A stretch of DNA of 64,000 nucleotides from the NCBI RefSeq assembly GCF_019703515.2, contig NC_059372.1:19768931-19832930 (forward strand). Direction: 5' to 3'. The DNA is from Myxocyprinus asiaticus. Taxonomy: Eukaryota > Chordata > Actinopteri > Cypriniformes > Catostomidae. The notes beneath the pieces are model-generated. The model ran no database searches and was not told where the DNA came from. It saw only the letters and a list, made by a program, of their open reading frames with translations. The number at the start of each line of letters is the position of its first letter. The first letter of the stretch is position 1. Below, in pieces: positions 25,101 through 37,837 of this stretch. The translations under genes and the position numbers were made by a program.

Positions 25101-25528
25101 CAATGGCGACTTTATATCTGGCAAGGCAACTGTTATATCTCACGAGGCGATTTTATATCTCGCAAATACACTTCATATCTTGCGATGGCGACTTTATATC
25201 TCACAAATACAACTTCATACCTCACAATGGTGACTTTATATCTGGCAAGGCGACTTTATATCTCACAAATACAACTTCATACCTCACAATGGTGACTTTA
25301 TATCTGGCAAGGCGACTTTTATATCTCGCAAGGGTGACTTTATATCTTGCAAATATAACTTCATATCTGCAATGGTGACTTTATATCTGGCAAGAGAAAC
25401 TTTATATCTTGCAGATACGACTTCACATCTCGTAATAGCTTTATATCTCACAAGGGCGACTTTATATCTCAAAAGGGTGACTTTATATTTCACAAGGGCT
25501 ACTTTATATCTCGCAAGGGCGACCTTAT
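22157..25528. repeat. 21-bp minisatellite with higher-order duplication
   Basis: The core unit is about gactttatatctcgcaagtg plus one base (21 bp), repeated with variation from about 22395 to 25528, interrupted around 23045-23690. A larger block of about 1,047 bases starting gcagagtttgctaat is repeated in tandem (22157 and 23204). Within the array, ttacatctctcaagggttac recurs at 24231 and 24902, a further period of about 671 bases (near 32 units). Because 21 is divisible by three, long frames appear on both strands (TLYLARA- or RYKVALA-type heptads). I regard these as artefacts. Confidence 0.9.
23266..23481. mobile_element. MITE with telomere-like core, target site identifiable
   Basis: 216 bases with inverted ends (ttacactttattttacagtg / ggtaacactttattttaccg read inward) and core ggtttagggttagggtaagg. 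Flanked by the direct repeat ATTATTG (23259-23265, 23482-23488). The homologous block at about 22211-22225 has a single ATTATTG and no insert. A hAT-like origin is possible. Confidence 0.75.
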
Positions 25529-25529
25529 A

Positions 25530-26715
25530 CACTCACTTTATTAGTTACACCTGTACATTTACTAATTTATGTCTAATCATAAATTAGTAAATCTAATCAG
25601 CCAATCATGTGGCACCAGTGTAATGTATAAAATCATGCGGATATAGGTCATGAGCTTTAGTTAATGTTCACATCAACCTTCAGGATGGGGAAAAAAATGT
25701 ATCTCAGTGATTTAGACCATGGCATGATTGTTGATGCCAGAATGGCTGGTTTGAGTATTTCTATAACTGCTGATCTCCTGGGATTTTCACGTAAAACAGT
25801 GTCTAGAACGCATAGAGAATGATGCGAAAAACAAGAAACATCCAGTGAGCAGCAGTTCTGTGGACGAAAACTTGTTGATGAGAGAGGTCAACAGAGAATG
25901 GCCAGACTGGTTCAAGCTGACAGAAAGGCTACGGTAACTCAGTTAACCCCTCTGTACAATTGTAGTGAGCAGAATAGCGTCTCAGAATGCACAACATGTC
26001 GAACCTTGAGGCGGATGGGATACAACAGCTGAAGATTTCAGCCAAGAACAGAAAATTGAGGCTGAAGTGGGCCTACCATTTATGTACCTCAGCAGAAATC
26101 CAGATTTGTAAAACCAGGCGATGTTTTTCCAATCGTTTACTGTCCAGATTTGGTGAGCCTGAGCCCACTGCAGCCTCAGTTTCCTGTTCTAAGCTGACAG
26201 TAGTGGTACACGGAAGGTCTTCTGCTGTTGTAGCCCATCCGCCTCAATGTTCGATGTGTTGTATGTTCAGAAATGCTTTTCTGCATAGAACTGTTGTAAC
26301 GTGTGGTTATTTGAGTTACTCTCACCTTCCTGTCAGCTTGGACCAGTCTGGCCATTCTCCTCTGACCTCTAGTCATTAACAAGCTGTTTTTGCCCACAGA
26401 ACTGCCACTCACTGGATATTTTTTGTTTTTCGCGCCATTCCCTTTACACTCTAGAGACTGTTTTGTATGAAAATCCCAGGAGATCAGCAGTTACAGAAAT
26501 ACTCAAAACCAGCCCGTCTGGCACCAACAGTCATGCCACGGTCTGAGATTTAAAAAAAAATCCCCATTTTGATGTATGATTTGAACATTAACTACAGCTC
26601 CTGACACATATCTGCATGATTTTATACATTACACTGCTGCCACACAATTGGCTGATTAGATAATTGCATGAATAAGTACATGTACAGGTGTACTTAATAA
26701 AGTAGCCAGTGAGTG
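25530..26715. mobile_element. Inverted-dimer (foldback) Tc1/mariner derivative
   Basis: 1,186 bases between TA dinucleotides (25528-25529 and 26716-26717). Ends are CACTCACTTTATTAGTTACA and the inverse of ctggctactttattaagtac. Both halves are the 5' half of the same transposon head-out. The left half, + strand, has transposase remnants around 25880-26030 (RMARLVQADRK, RTLRRMGYNS). The right half, - strand, has the same in 26412-26176 (RRMARLVQADRKVRVTQITT, HRTLRRMGYNSRRP). The junction is near 26090. The catalytic C-terminal half of the transposase is absent, so it cannot be autonomous. It sits in the minisatellite. Confidence 0.85.
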
Positions 26716-27300
26716 TATTTACTCACAGTTGTGACTTTATTTCTCGCAATTATGACATTATAGCATGCAGTTCGTCGCAATTGTTACTTTATATCTCGCA
26801 ATTTCGAGTTTATATTATGGAATTACGAGAAATATTAGAAATTGTGAGATATAAAGTTGAAATTGCGAGAAAGAAAATCAGTTGCGACTTACAAGATTTA
26901 CACTCACATTGTGACTTTATTTCTCGCAACTGTAACTTCATAGCATGTAATTGCGACTTCATCTCTCCTAGTTTTGAGTTTATCTAAAACAGTTAGCCGA
27001 AATTGCAAGATATAAAGTCAAAATTGCATAGCAATTGTGAGATATAAAGTCGCAATTGCAAGCAGCTTTACACTGATGAATTCCTATTTTATTTTATGCA
27101 ATTGCGACAATATTTTGCAGTTTCGAGTTTATATCACACAATTGCAAGAAAAAGTAGAAATTGTGAGAAATAAAGTCACTATTGTGAGATATAAAGTCAT
27201 AATTGCTCATTTCTATACTCACTTCATAGCATGCAATTGTGATTTTATATCTCGCAATTGGGAAATTATTATTTCTTGTGACTGCGACTTTACCCACAGT
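26716..27300. repeat. Minisatellite-related block with units in both orientations
   Basis: Continues the flanking minisatellite but mixes gactttatatctcgcaatt with its inverse (aattgcgagatataaagtc), e.g. 26775-26880 and 27030-27060, so hairpins can form. The block tttctcgcaattatgacatt at 26750-26770 also occurs at 23070-23090 and marks the end of a higher-order unit. Confidence 0.8.
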
Positions 27301-29577
27301 TTCACTGACTAACCATTGGGGGCCGCCATGATGATTCCAATAGTCACTGCACTATTTTCTGGTTCCTGTCTCCATAAGAAACTACCAATAGGAGCATTTC
27401 AGATAGAGAACAACAACCATTTTAAACCATTAGTTGGTGTAAACATTAGTTCAGGCTCCACTTGTGCAGTTGCTGGTTATCATAACAATTCAAAGTTGTT
27501 AATTATTTCAACGTAACTAAAATCGTTTCATAGCTTCACATCATCCATCCACCCAGTGAGGCACTGTCAAAAAACGGTCATTGTGAGTTTCTAAAGTATA
27601 AGCTCTATGGAGCCACTTTTTTTTTTTTTTGACAATTTTTACAATTTTAATATGCTAAACATCACAATATCCACTAAGAACATACACAGATGTGCATGAA
27701 AAAACATGAATTGTGATTCATGGAATACTTCTGCTTTAAGGAAAATAAAACTCTGAATTGTGAAGTATAAAGTCAGAATTACATTGGCGGGATCAAGGCA
27801 TCATATTTAATCACCAAAAATCAGCTTATTCAAAAAATTTGACAATGTATTCGGTTTATGCTTAAACCATTTATGACCTTACCCCGATAAAGGAACGCTG
27901 TTTAAGACATGACCACACAAGTTATCAGCTTATTAAGCATAAGTGTGCATGTAAACGCGCTCAATTACACTCTCACTTATGTGAAAGGGTGATTTTTCCA
28001 CAGCCTGTAATCAGTGGGCTTTGCCATAGCAAATAGCCCTGGTCAGGGCAGTGCCAGTTTGTTCTATGCAGAACTGATTAGACAGAGTTTTACATTGTGT
28101 GTGCTGGCAGGGCTGCTGGACTAAGGCTTAATAAAGCTCTGGAAAATCCATGTTTGTAGAGCAGGAGGTGTTGGTGAGGCGGGGGCAACATTGAACCTCT
28201 TCTCTGGGCAATCACAGCGAGCCGTAGTCTGGTGAATGAATACTGCTTCGCTTGTGCTTTTTCATTTTCATTTGGGATGAAACAAAATGTTGGCCACAAC
28301 AGTTTTGCTTGCTTTTTTTATTAGTTTTTGTGCTGTTGGGCAGTGTATCTAATGATAAGTGTTAAAATAGTCCAGAACATGAATGTTCCCTTTGCAAAAA
28401 GCAGTGTGCCAGCTGTTCTGAAATATAAACCATGGTGAAGTCACTTTCACTTTTCTTTTACAGATGTATTCAGTGGAATGCTCTCCAATCATATGAGACA
28501 GAAGATAAAAAAAATAAAAATAAAAAAAAAAGATGTCCCTGCTAAAAAGCCCAACATAACTGGAGACTTGCATATTTCTTGAATGCTGGACCTAGGATAC
28601 CGGGATGTGCTGGTTTCCTCACCAGACTTTTAATTAAGTCAACCAGTTTCATCAGGAAAGCCATGCAGGTTGACCAGCAAAGTTTTGCTGGTAATCACTG
28701 TATCCATACTGTTCCACCCGCTAGACCAGCACCAAACCAGCCTGGACCAGCATTGAAATTCATGCTGGTCTAAGTTGATCTTTTTTTAGCAGGTGTAGAG
28801 TAGGAACAAAACCAAGCAGACAATATGTAGACTGTTTCTATCTTAATAGCAGCCATAAAAGTTATTTAAGATAATCTATTTAGCTTGCAAGTCCTTGTGC
28901 ACAGTACATAATCTTTGCATTCATCATACTGAAGGTAATGCAAGGAGGTCATTATTTAAGGCAGCACCACCTTCACTAAAGGTGGTGATTAACTAAAGAA
29001 TGAAGGTATCATATGTCTTTCCCTTCTCTCTCTCTCAGATTTCATTTTCAGCAAGAGAACTGATCAGGCCAAATGTGTTTGCTGTGGAAGCAGGCAATTC
29101 TAGCTGGGTTAAGTCGCAGTAGCACTGCAAGTCTCAGCTGAGAGTAACCAATTTTGTGTGCAGGATTACTCCACGTCACTGCCTGCTCCTGTGTCGGTAA
29201 GCCACCTTTTGTCACACAGGAGAGACAGCTTAAACCTGCTTGCGTGGGGACTTTTCTATTACCTCTAGTGCAGACTGCTGACACCAACACAAATCAGCTA
29301 ACCATCACAGCCCAACCTCCAAAACTGCCACTGTCTTAAACAAAATGCTAGCTCAGGGATCTCTACCCCCTAAAATATAACAGGCCTTATAGATCAACTG
29401 TTGATGTAAACATCCAGTCCACTCAAAAACTTTTTTGTCACTATTGATTATTTCTGCTTTGTTGCAAAGTCAAAAGCAAGTATCTGTAATGTTAAAATCA
29501 AACTCAGCCATTTCAGCTCTGAAGGTGTTTTTAAAGATTTACTGTTTCAGTGGCATACCCAAAATTAAAGGCTTCTA

Positions 29578-29611
<34 letters not shown>

Positions 29612-30588
29612 CAAGGAGGGTCAAGCATTTGTTATCATTTTAAAGAAACCTTATAATGATATAGATTATGATAAATTCTGAGACTCTCAGCCTAAGAAGC
29701 TGCTGAAAAATCACTTTTTTCTTATTTTAGCTGATTTGGCAATATATATCTCAGGGTGTAAAAAAGGTAGCTCAGAAAAACTGTGTTTTGTTTTGTTCCC
29801 AATCATGTCAATCGTAATTGAGTAAAATTTTGTGTTGATACATCAAAGCAATCAAAAGTTATGGCATTACAAAAATAATTTATCCTAGTGTCCAAAAACT
29901 TCTCCAAGTGTCCAAAAGCCTCTCCAAACAAATAAAACATAATAACTGTACATAATAACTAATTACACATACAAATACAACAATGACTAAAGGTATGCTC
30001 TCTCTCCAAAGCATGCAGGTATGAGTAATGAGATCTCATTGGCCCCATTTAAACTTCACCACATTAAACAAAAGGTGTAAATGCACCCAAGAGTCACAGT
30101 GATTGGATCACTGAAACCACATTCAGAGGTGGTCAAGAACGTATTCTGACCACATTCAAAGAAGGTGTAAATGCAAATGCATTTTCGTTATCTGGACACA
30201 ACGATGTAAGTAATTAATTATGTGATGAGGTTAAGCTAGAGTCATTCATTGTTAAAGCACTGTCTTGTGTGTTCTTGCCTTTTATTGTTTATTCTCCCAT
30301 CGCAAAGTGAAGAACACAACAGACTGCCATTTGCAATCTTGTCACCTGAACAATGAGCAATATTCCATGAATTATTCCATTGGAATACACTTGGAATATC
30401 TCATCTATCTCCTCAAATCCCCACTCGCTCACTCTCTCTCCTGTTTTCCAATCACCCGCGACACTCACGTTATACCAGTCTTCATTCACGCATTTCAGAT
30501 GAGAAGCATATTTACCATGTACAAAGCGCAGAATGCAAAATGAATATAATTAGATTTGCTTCGGCAACCCAAAATGTAGCTTTGCTGG
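27301..30588. other. No recognised gene; scattered repeats
   Basis: Contains a MITE-like piece at about 27840-27965 related to 7640-7760 (tgtgcatgtaaa motif), a ccagcat/gctggtc-rich repeat at about 28590-28790 and an (AAT)n microsatellite at 29579-29609. Short open frames show no recognisable family. Confidence 0.5.
28590..28790. repeat. ctggtttgaccagcaa-type dispersed repeat
   Basis: Repeated gaccagcaaagttttgctgg, caaaccagcctggaccagca and atgctggtctaag motifs, with internal inverted symmetry. A related fragment lies at 60690-60830. Probably a MITE; no coding. Confidence 0.5.
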
Positions 30589-30589
30589 T

Positions 30590-33260
30590 GTTCTGTCGAA
30601 GTCTATTCCCCCTGTGTTTCCCCTTTATTGAAGTCTTTTCCCCCATGTTTTGCCTTATGTTAGTGTCGAACTCTGTTACACCTATGTTTCCCCTTAAGAT
30701 TAGTGTTAATGTCTGTTCCCCCTATGTTTCCCCTTAGGTTAGTGTCGAAGTCTGTTCCCCCTATGTTTCCCCTTAAAGTTAGTGTTGAAGTATGTTCCCC
30801 CTATGTTTCCCCTTAAGGTTAGTGTTGAAGTCTGTTCCCCCTATGTTTCCCCTTAGGTTAGTGTCGAAGTCTGTTCCCCCTGTGTTTCCCCTTAAGGTTA
30901 GTGTCAAAGTCTGTTCCCCCTATGTTTCCCAATAAGGTTAATGTCGAAGTCTGTTCCCCCTATGTTTAAGGTTAGTGTTGAAGTCTGTTCCTCCTATGTT
31001 TAATGATGCTGTCGAAGTCCATTCCCCCTATGTTTCCCCTTAATGTTAGTGTCGAAGTCTCTTCCCCCTATGTTTCCTCTTAAGGTTAGTTTCGAAGTCT
31101 GTTCCCCCTATGTTTCCCCTTAGGTTAATGTCAAAGTCTTTTCCCACTATGTTTCCCCTTAAGATTAGTGTTGAAGTATGTTCCCCCTATGTTTCCCCTT
31201 AAGGTTAGTGTCGAAGTCTGTTCCCCCTATGTTTTGCCTTATGTTAGTGTCAAAGTCTTTTCCCCCTATGTTTCCCCTTAAGGTTAGTGTTGAAGTCTGT
31301 TCCTCCTATGTTTAATGGTGCTGTCGAAGTCTGTTCCCCCTATGTTTCCCCTTAAGGTTAGTTTCGAAGTCTGTTCCCCCTATGTTTCCCCTTAGGTTAA
31401 TGTCAAAGTCTGTTCCCACTATGTTTCCCATTAAGGTTAGTGTCGAAGTATGTTCCCCCTATGTTTCCCCTTAATTTTAGTGTCGAAGTCTGTTCCCCCT
31501 ATGTTTCCCCTTAAGGTTAGTGTCAAAGTCTGTTCCCCCTATGTTTCCCTTTTAAGGTTAGTGTTGAAGTCTGTTCCTCCTATGTTTAATGTTAGTGTCG
31601 AAGTCTGTTCCCCCTATGTTTCCCCTTAATGTTAGTGTCGAAGTCTGTTCCCTCTATGTTTCCCCTTAAGGTTAGTGTTGAAGTCTGTTCCCCCTATGTT
31701 TCCCCTTTAGGTTAGTGTTGAAGTCTGTTCCTCCTATGTTTCCCCTTTAGGTTAGTGTTGAAGTCTGTTCCTCCTATGTTTCCCCTTAGGTTAGTGTTGA
31801 AGTCTGTTCCCCCTATGTTTCCCCTTTAGGTTAGTGTTGAAGTCTGTTCCTCCTATGTTTAATGGTGCTGTCGAAGTCTGTTTCCCCTATGTTTCCCCTT
31901 AATGTTAGTGGCAAAGTCTGTTCCTCCTATGTTTCCCCTTAAGGTTAGTGTCGAAGTCTGTTCCCCCTATGTTTCCCCTTAAGGTTTTTGTTGAAGTCTG
32001 TTCCCACTATGCTTCCCCTTAAGGTTAGTGTTGAAGTCTGTTCCCCCTATGTTTCCCCTTAAGGTTTGTGTTGAATTCTGTTCCCCCTATGTTTCTCTTT
32101 AAGGTTTGTGTTGAAGTCTGTTCCCCCTATGTTTGCCCTTAAGGTTAGTATTGAAGTCTGTTCCCCCTATGTTTGCCCTTAAGGTTAGTGTCGAAGTCTG
32201 TTCCCTCTTTGTTTCCCCTTAGGTTAGTGTCGAAGTCTGTTCCCCCATATTTCCCCTTAAGGTTTGTGTTGAAGTCTGTTCCCCCTATGTTTGCCCTTAA
32301 GGTTAGTGTCGAAGTCTGTTCCCCCTATGTTTCCCCTTAAGGTTTGTGTTGAAGTCTGTTCCCCCTATGTTTAATGGTGCTGTCGAAGTCTGTTCCCCCT
32401 ATGTTTCCCCTTATGGTTAGTGTTGAAGTCTGTTCCTCCTATGTTTAATGGTGCTGTCGAAGTCTGTTCCCCCTATTTTTCCCTTTAATGTTAGTGTCGA
32501 AGTCTGTTCCCCCTACTTTTGCCCTTAAGGTTAGTGTCGAAATCTGTTCCCCCTATGTTTCCCCTTAAGGTTTGTGTTGAAGTCTTTTCCCCCTATGTTT
32601 CTCCTTAAGGTTTGTGTTGAATTCTGTTCCCCCTACGTTTCCCCTTAAGGTTAGTATTGAAGTCTGTTCCCCCTATGTTTCCACTTAAGGTTAGTATTGA
32701 AGTCTGTTCCCCCTATTTTTGCCCTTAAGGCTAGTGTCGATGTCTGTTCCCCTTATGCTTCCCCTTAAGGTTTGTGTTGAAGTCTGTTCCCCCTATGTTT
32801 GCCCTTAAGGTTTGTGTTGAAGTCTGTTCCCCCTATGTTTCTCTTTAAGGTTTGTGTTGAAGTCTGTTCCCCCTATGTTTCCCCTTAAGGTTTGTGTTGA
32901 AGTCTGTTCCCCCTATGTTTCTCTTTAAGGTTTGTGTTGAAGTCTGTTCCCCCTATGTTTGCCCTTAAGGTTTGTGTTGAAGTCTGTTCCCCCTATGTTT
33001 CCCCTTAAGGTTTGTGTTGAATTCTGTTCCCCCTATGTTTGCCCTTAAGGTTAGTGCCGAAGTCTGTTCCCCCTTTGTTTCCCCTTAGGTTAGTGTCGAA
33101 GTCTGTTCCCCCATGTTTCCCCTTAAGGTTAGTATTGACGTCTGTTCCCTCTCTGTTTCCCCTTAAGGTTAGTGTCGAAGTCTGTTCCTCCTATGTTTTA
33201 ATGGTGCTGTCGAAGTCTGTTCCCCCTATGTTTCCCCTTAATGTTTGTGTTGAAGTCTTA
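30590..33260. repeat. 40-bp minisatellite (about 65 units)
   Basis: Near-uniform tandem units built from gttccccctatgtttcccct, taaggttagtgtcgaagtct (40 bp), with variants such as ggtttgtgttgaagtct, shorter units reading tatgtttaatggtgctgtcg, and 39-41 bp lengths. Strong C-rich/G-rich strand bias. The period is not a multiple of three and no long frame exists, so it is not coding. Confidence 0.92.
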
Positions 33261-36200
33261 GGAAAACTTAGGAAACAGACTTAGGACACTGTCCAGCAAC
33301 TTTTAACGACCAACTGAACTTGACTGTCTTCTAAAATTTATTTTAGCGTCATAATGCAATTTACATTTTCTGAAGAAGCTCAGCAAATGCGATCTGAGGT
33401 AAACAGGGTTAGATTTAAAATATTTAAAAGTTTTAAAATGTTCAAAAGCTTGTTTTCTGAAAGTGAACTCACCATTGGACAAATAGTTCTGATAGTTTAT
33501 AGCCTTGAAAAAGTGTAGAACATTCTGAGAATGTCAATCAAACGACTTTTTTCGGCTACAGAACAGGGTACGGCTAATTTAAGTTTATGTAAAGTAAAGG
33601 CAGTTATGTAGGTCTAAAATATATATATATAATAATAATAATTATTATTATTATTATATATTTTTTTCATTTGGTAGGCTAATTAATTATTTTATTTAAT
33701 GCTTTATTTATTTGGTAGGAAATTTATTTGATATAATACAGAGAATTTTGCCGGCATTTTTTCAAAAGTAAACTAAACAGTAATTTAATAGAATTGGGCT
33801 GTTCGTGTTCCAAAAAAGCACACTGAAGCTTTTCTTCTAGTATTGTGTATTTATTTTTAATTTAAAACATCTTTGTGAACAGAAATTGTTTTTTTTTTTT
33901 GTATTGTGGGCTAATTCCATGACTGCCATCTATTATTTTGAATGGTGTGGAAAAGCAACTTTAATAAATAAACGGATGGCTACAGCGATTAAATTAATCA
34001 CAAACGCTGGCCATTCATTTGTTCTCCGTGTACTTGTCAGTGAGCATGTCATGATTCAATATATTTGTGTTGGCACTCCTGAAAGTGTCATGTTTGCAGC
34101 ATGCATTGGTGGGTTTTTGTTAAATGTGAGCCAAAATTACCACAATTAAAAGAACCAAAGACTTAAACTACTTCAGTCTGTGTGCATTGAATTTATTTAA
34201 TACACGAGTTTCACAATTTGAGTTGAATTACTGAAATAAATGAACTTTTCCATGACATTCTAATTTATTGAGATGCACCTGTAATTCCCCTTAATTTGAG
34301 CGCGCGCGTGTGTTGTCATCAATCCTTGCATTATTACGGTCAATGCAGTGGCTTTGTTGTGTATTTATTTTCAAGTGTCAAAATCATTGCTATATTATAT
34401 GACAATTTAAAAAATGGCTTTTATTGACATGAACATTTAGTTTATCTTCTAGGCTTTTTAATTAGATCAGGTACAGTTGTTAGAGGGGGATTTTAAGCTG
34501 TTATATGGTCATGTCACAATGTGCCCCTCACTTATTACAACGTGCCGCGCCTATGGGGCACGTTGTAACATTTCACTTTCTTTTTTTCGAGGTTGATTGC
34601 GAGGATACGCTGTATTCATGAAACAACAACACATATGTGTAATAGACACATGTGAAATTAATGTGAAAAAAGAAAAATACATCGAATCCAAAGTACATTT
34701 ACACAAACATAAGAAAACCAAAAAGTGTTAGTTTGTGCCCGCTCTCCCTTAGTTTATGTCATGTACAGACATGTTTTTAACCAGATAGCACATTATGTGC
34801 TGTGTGCACATTGTGCTTCGTGTTGATTTGATTGGGCTCGTTTTTAAGATAATCGCCTCTAAATAATGTTGTAAAGTGAAGTTATATGCGAAAACGCGGC
34901 GTATAAAAAACACCTGTTTTTACAAGTAGCCTAACATGTTAAAGCCATCATTACTCGCTGTGAGTAAAACAAATAGCCTAGGCTGGTTGTATTCTACACT
35001 TTGAGAGCTTTTCAACAACATGACACATAGCTATTTGATCAGTTTAATATTTTTACCAATTACAATAATATAGTGCAAAATTATAAATAAATTATCAAAA
35101 TGAAACACTTCTGATTTGTCTGCAAATTTCAAATCACTTGTTCAGTCTTGGTCATAATGCCTACATGCTTAATGCCTAGGCTATATTTAAAATGATACAT
35201 GTTTTGCGTTGGTCAAGACTGTATAGTTATTAATATTTTGATAATTATATTTTTCTCTGCGTCCCGCCGGTGGGTTAAAGGGCTAATATATTTAGATGTC
35301 TTCAGGAGTATAATTAAATTATTATAATTACAATCAAACTAGTTGCAGTATTCAATTCCCTGATCACATGAAATACGGTAAAAAGGTTCTCCTGTTTTAA
35401 TTTAGAATCCATTTGCATTGCTTGATTGCAAAAAAATATCACTGACTTTATGCATAACTTAAAATGGCAGATCAGATATTTGCTACATAGATATACTTAT
35501 ATATTGCTTATTTTTATTTTGCATGCATATATATTTGGGTGAATACAGGTAAAGTGATACAACAGGTAAAGTGGGACACATACAATTAATTATCATGTAT
35601 TGCTTAGCACATTTTACTATTCTGATCCACATACCACACTATTTAGGACTACCATGTCTTTTGCACTATGATACACTATGCACTGCCAGTTATACCTCAT
35701 TTGCCATTTATTTCCACACTGCTAATAAAGTTGAATGTAATCTTATCTAATCTGACCAAGGAACTGTCCACAGAATGTCAAGATGACATGAAGAAAGGTG
35801 TGCTTACAAGATGCAATATGAAAAAAAAAAAAAAAAAAAAAAAACAGGAAACTTTTAAAGAAATTGTAGTGCTATAAGACTAAAACTTGAGCTCTTTGGC
35901 GGAAAGCAAAAAAATTTTGGTGCAACTCCCGATTAGCTTTAAGAATCTTTCAGTTGAAGCCAGATACTGATACTCATTTACTCACCCTCATGTTGTTTCA
36001 AATCTGTATAACTTTTTTTCCATTCTGTATAACACAAAATGTGAGTCTCTGTCACCATTCAGTTTCATTGTATGGAAAAACAGATGCAAATAAGTTTTTA
36101 CAAAACCTTCAAAGACTGTTAATGGTTTTTCCAATAACCCACAATAAGGATACGTTTGTTTTTTTTTTTTAAGCTCTTGAAATACATAATATTGTACCTT

Positions 36201-36815
36201 GAATACACATTAGTATATTTGAATCACTTTAGAATTTACACTCTTATCAAGCGAGGTCATGTTCATGCTCAAATGTCAGTCTTTAGAAAAACAACTGAAA
36301 AGCTTGTTGCCATTAAACAGAGTTCTTTAAAGAAGGTGGCACCACATAATGATTACTGATGATCACAAACTCAAAATAAAGTGCAAAATCATTCCCCTCC
36401 TTCACGTCTTATTAATCTAGACAGTGATGGAACTATTGCTCCACCTTGTGGTGGTGATAGTCACTTGTATTCAACCACCAAGAACAAAATGTACCAAGAC
36501 CACCACAGCCAAATTAGGGAAGCAAAAACACAGGGAGAAAAAAAAAAGTTATGATGGCCAATATTATAAATCTATATTGCTTAGTCTGTTGTTTTAAGTG
36601 TTCACAATAAAGCTCATATCTACAATTGTACATACTTTAAGTGAGATCGTGCATATAAATGTACAATAGAAAAGGTGACTTAACTGCTTCCAATATCAGC
36701 CAAAACACTAATATCGCCCGATACTGATATGGTCAGCAATATATTAAGCATCCCTAATTATCCTTAAAACCACAATCATCTATACAAAGGTTCATAAACA
36801 GGACAAAAATGCAAA
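33261..36815. other. No recognised gene between minisatellite and ptges3 3' end
   Basis: AT-rich. Holds a TA/ATT microsatellite (about 33623-33665), a DNA-transposon end (34100-34272), an A-run (35821-35844) and a family A MITE half (about 35940-36110). Open frames are short and unremarkable. Confidence 0.5.
34100..34272 (-). mobile_element. Terminal fragment of a common fish DNA transposon
   Basis: Read on the - strand it starts tacaggtgcatctcaataaa, then gaacttttccatgac/ttcatttatttcagtaattc-type motifs and aacccacc. I recognise this end as widespread in fish genomes, but the transposase region and the second end are absent. Confidence 0.6.
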
Positions 36816-36832
36816 GTATTATTTAGAGACAG

Positions 36833-36838
36833 TTTATT
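36833..36838 (-). terminator. ptges3: Likely ptges3 polyadenylation signal
   Basis: AATAAA on the - strand, about 1 kb downstream of the ptges3 stop. It would give a 3' UTR from 37837 to about 36815. Other AATAAA motifs occur in this AT-rich DNA, so the choice is tentative. Confidence 0.4.
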
Positions 36839-37317
36839 AGAAATATGTAGACAAAAACCTCACTGCGTTTAACAAACTGAAATTTATAAACCTGAAATGA
36901 CAGGTCACAACATTATTGTTTTCATCTTTTAGTCACACCTGCATTGATATTAAGTGCAAACACAAACTGGTCATCTACTGATAAGTTACCCCTTTGTTCT
37001 GTACAGCGACGAGGCATATGCTTTTTTTTTTTTTTAACACTTCTTTTTACATATATGGAAGAAACCAGTGTACAATTGTCTGCTACACGTCTACGTATGA
37101 TATAAACAAAACATAACCAAAGAATACTAACTGCCAACCTGAAATTTTTCATGAAGCAGCGTGTACAGACATGAATATAAACTTTGAACATATTGGATTG
37201 ACACAAAAACTGATCTGAAGGTCAAAACCACAGCTAAAACACATAAAACAGGGGTTTGCCAATGGCATTTGCAGCTAAATGAAGAACCATCTGCCTTAAG
37301 ACAATGCTTGTTTTGCG

Positions 37318-37319
<2 letters not shown>

Positions 37320-37355
<36 letters not shown>
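37320..37355. repeat. (TC)n(AC)n microsatellite in ptges3 3' UTR
   Basis: A run of tctctc units followed by cacaca, inside the inferred ptges3 3' UTR. It accounts for the odd low-complexity reading frame on the - strand. Confidence 0.8.
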
Positions 37356-37356
<1 letters not shown>

Positions 37357-37837
37357 GGAAATGTGAGCCACAACACAAAATAACAAAAAAATTTAATTAA
37401 ATAAAATGTACAGTTTGAATGAGAGAAAAGGGTGTAGGCCAAATGTGTTGAAAATGTCATTCACGTCCTTGATTTCCATTACTACAAATTACGATATATA
37501 CATTATATGAAGCAATAACTCCACTGACATTGAGGAAAAAGCCCAAGACTGTAAAAGCCATTGTTGAGTAAAGTAACCATAAATGGTTTCCACAATACAT
37601 CATGGAGAGCTTGTAATTGTCCATGCAGAACAGAAAAGTAAAGAGTGCATTGTCGAGGGGCTGAGATTGCCATCAACACAACAGTAAAAATTCACCCCCT
37701 TATTACTTTCTGCAGAAATACCTTGAAAAACAGTCGAAAATTATGCAGTTTTTTAAATGGCTACCAACGCAAACCTAGTCTCTCTCTTTATTTAAATGTT
37801 AAGTGGAAATCCTTGCTTTCTTCTGCATGGTGGTTTC

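Noticed and set aside
22395..25528. CRISPR array
   Set aside because: Regular repeats are present, but there are no unique spacers, no cas genes, and the genome is a vertebrate's.
22486..25587. Long reading frames with TLYLARA or RYKVALA heptads on both strands
   Set aside because: They follow from a 21-bp repeat (divisible by three) that is open in several frames on both strands. No start context, domain or splice support.
30265..30543. 92-codon + strand frame as a possible gene
   Set aside because: No recognisable domain, overlapping antisense frame, and next to repeats. Nothing supports translation.
33039..33284. 81-codon frame with PLRLVSKSVPP-type repeats
   Set aside because: Product of the 40-bp minisatellite; frame shifts each unit elsewhere in the array.
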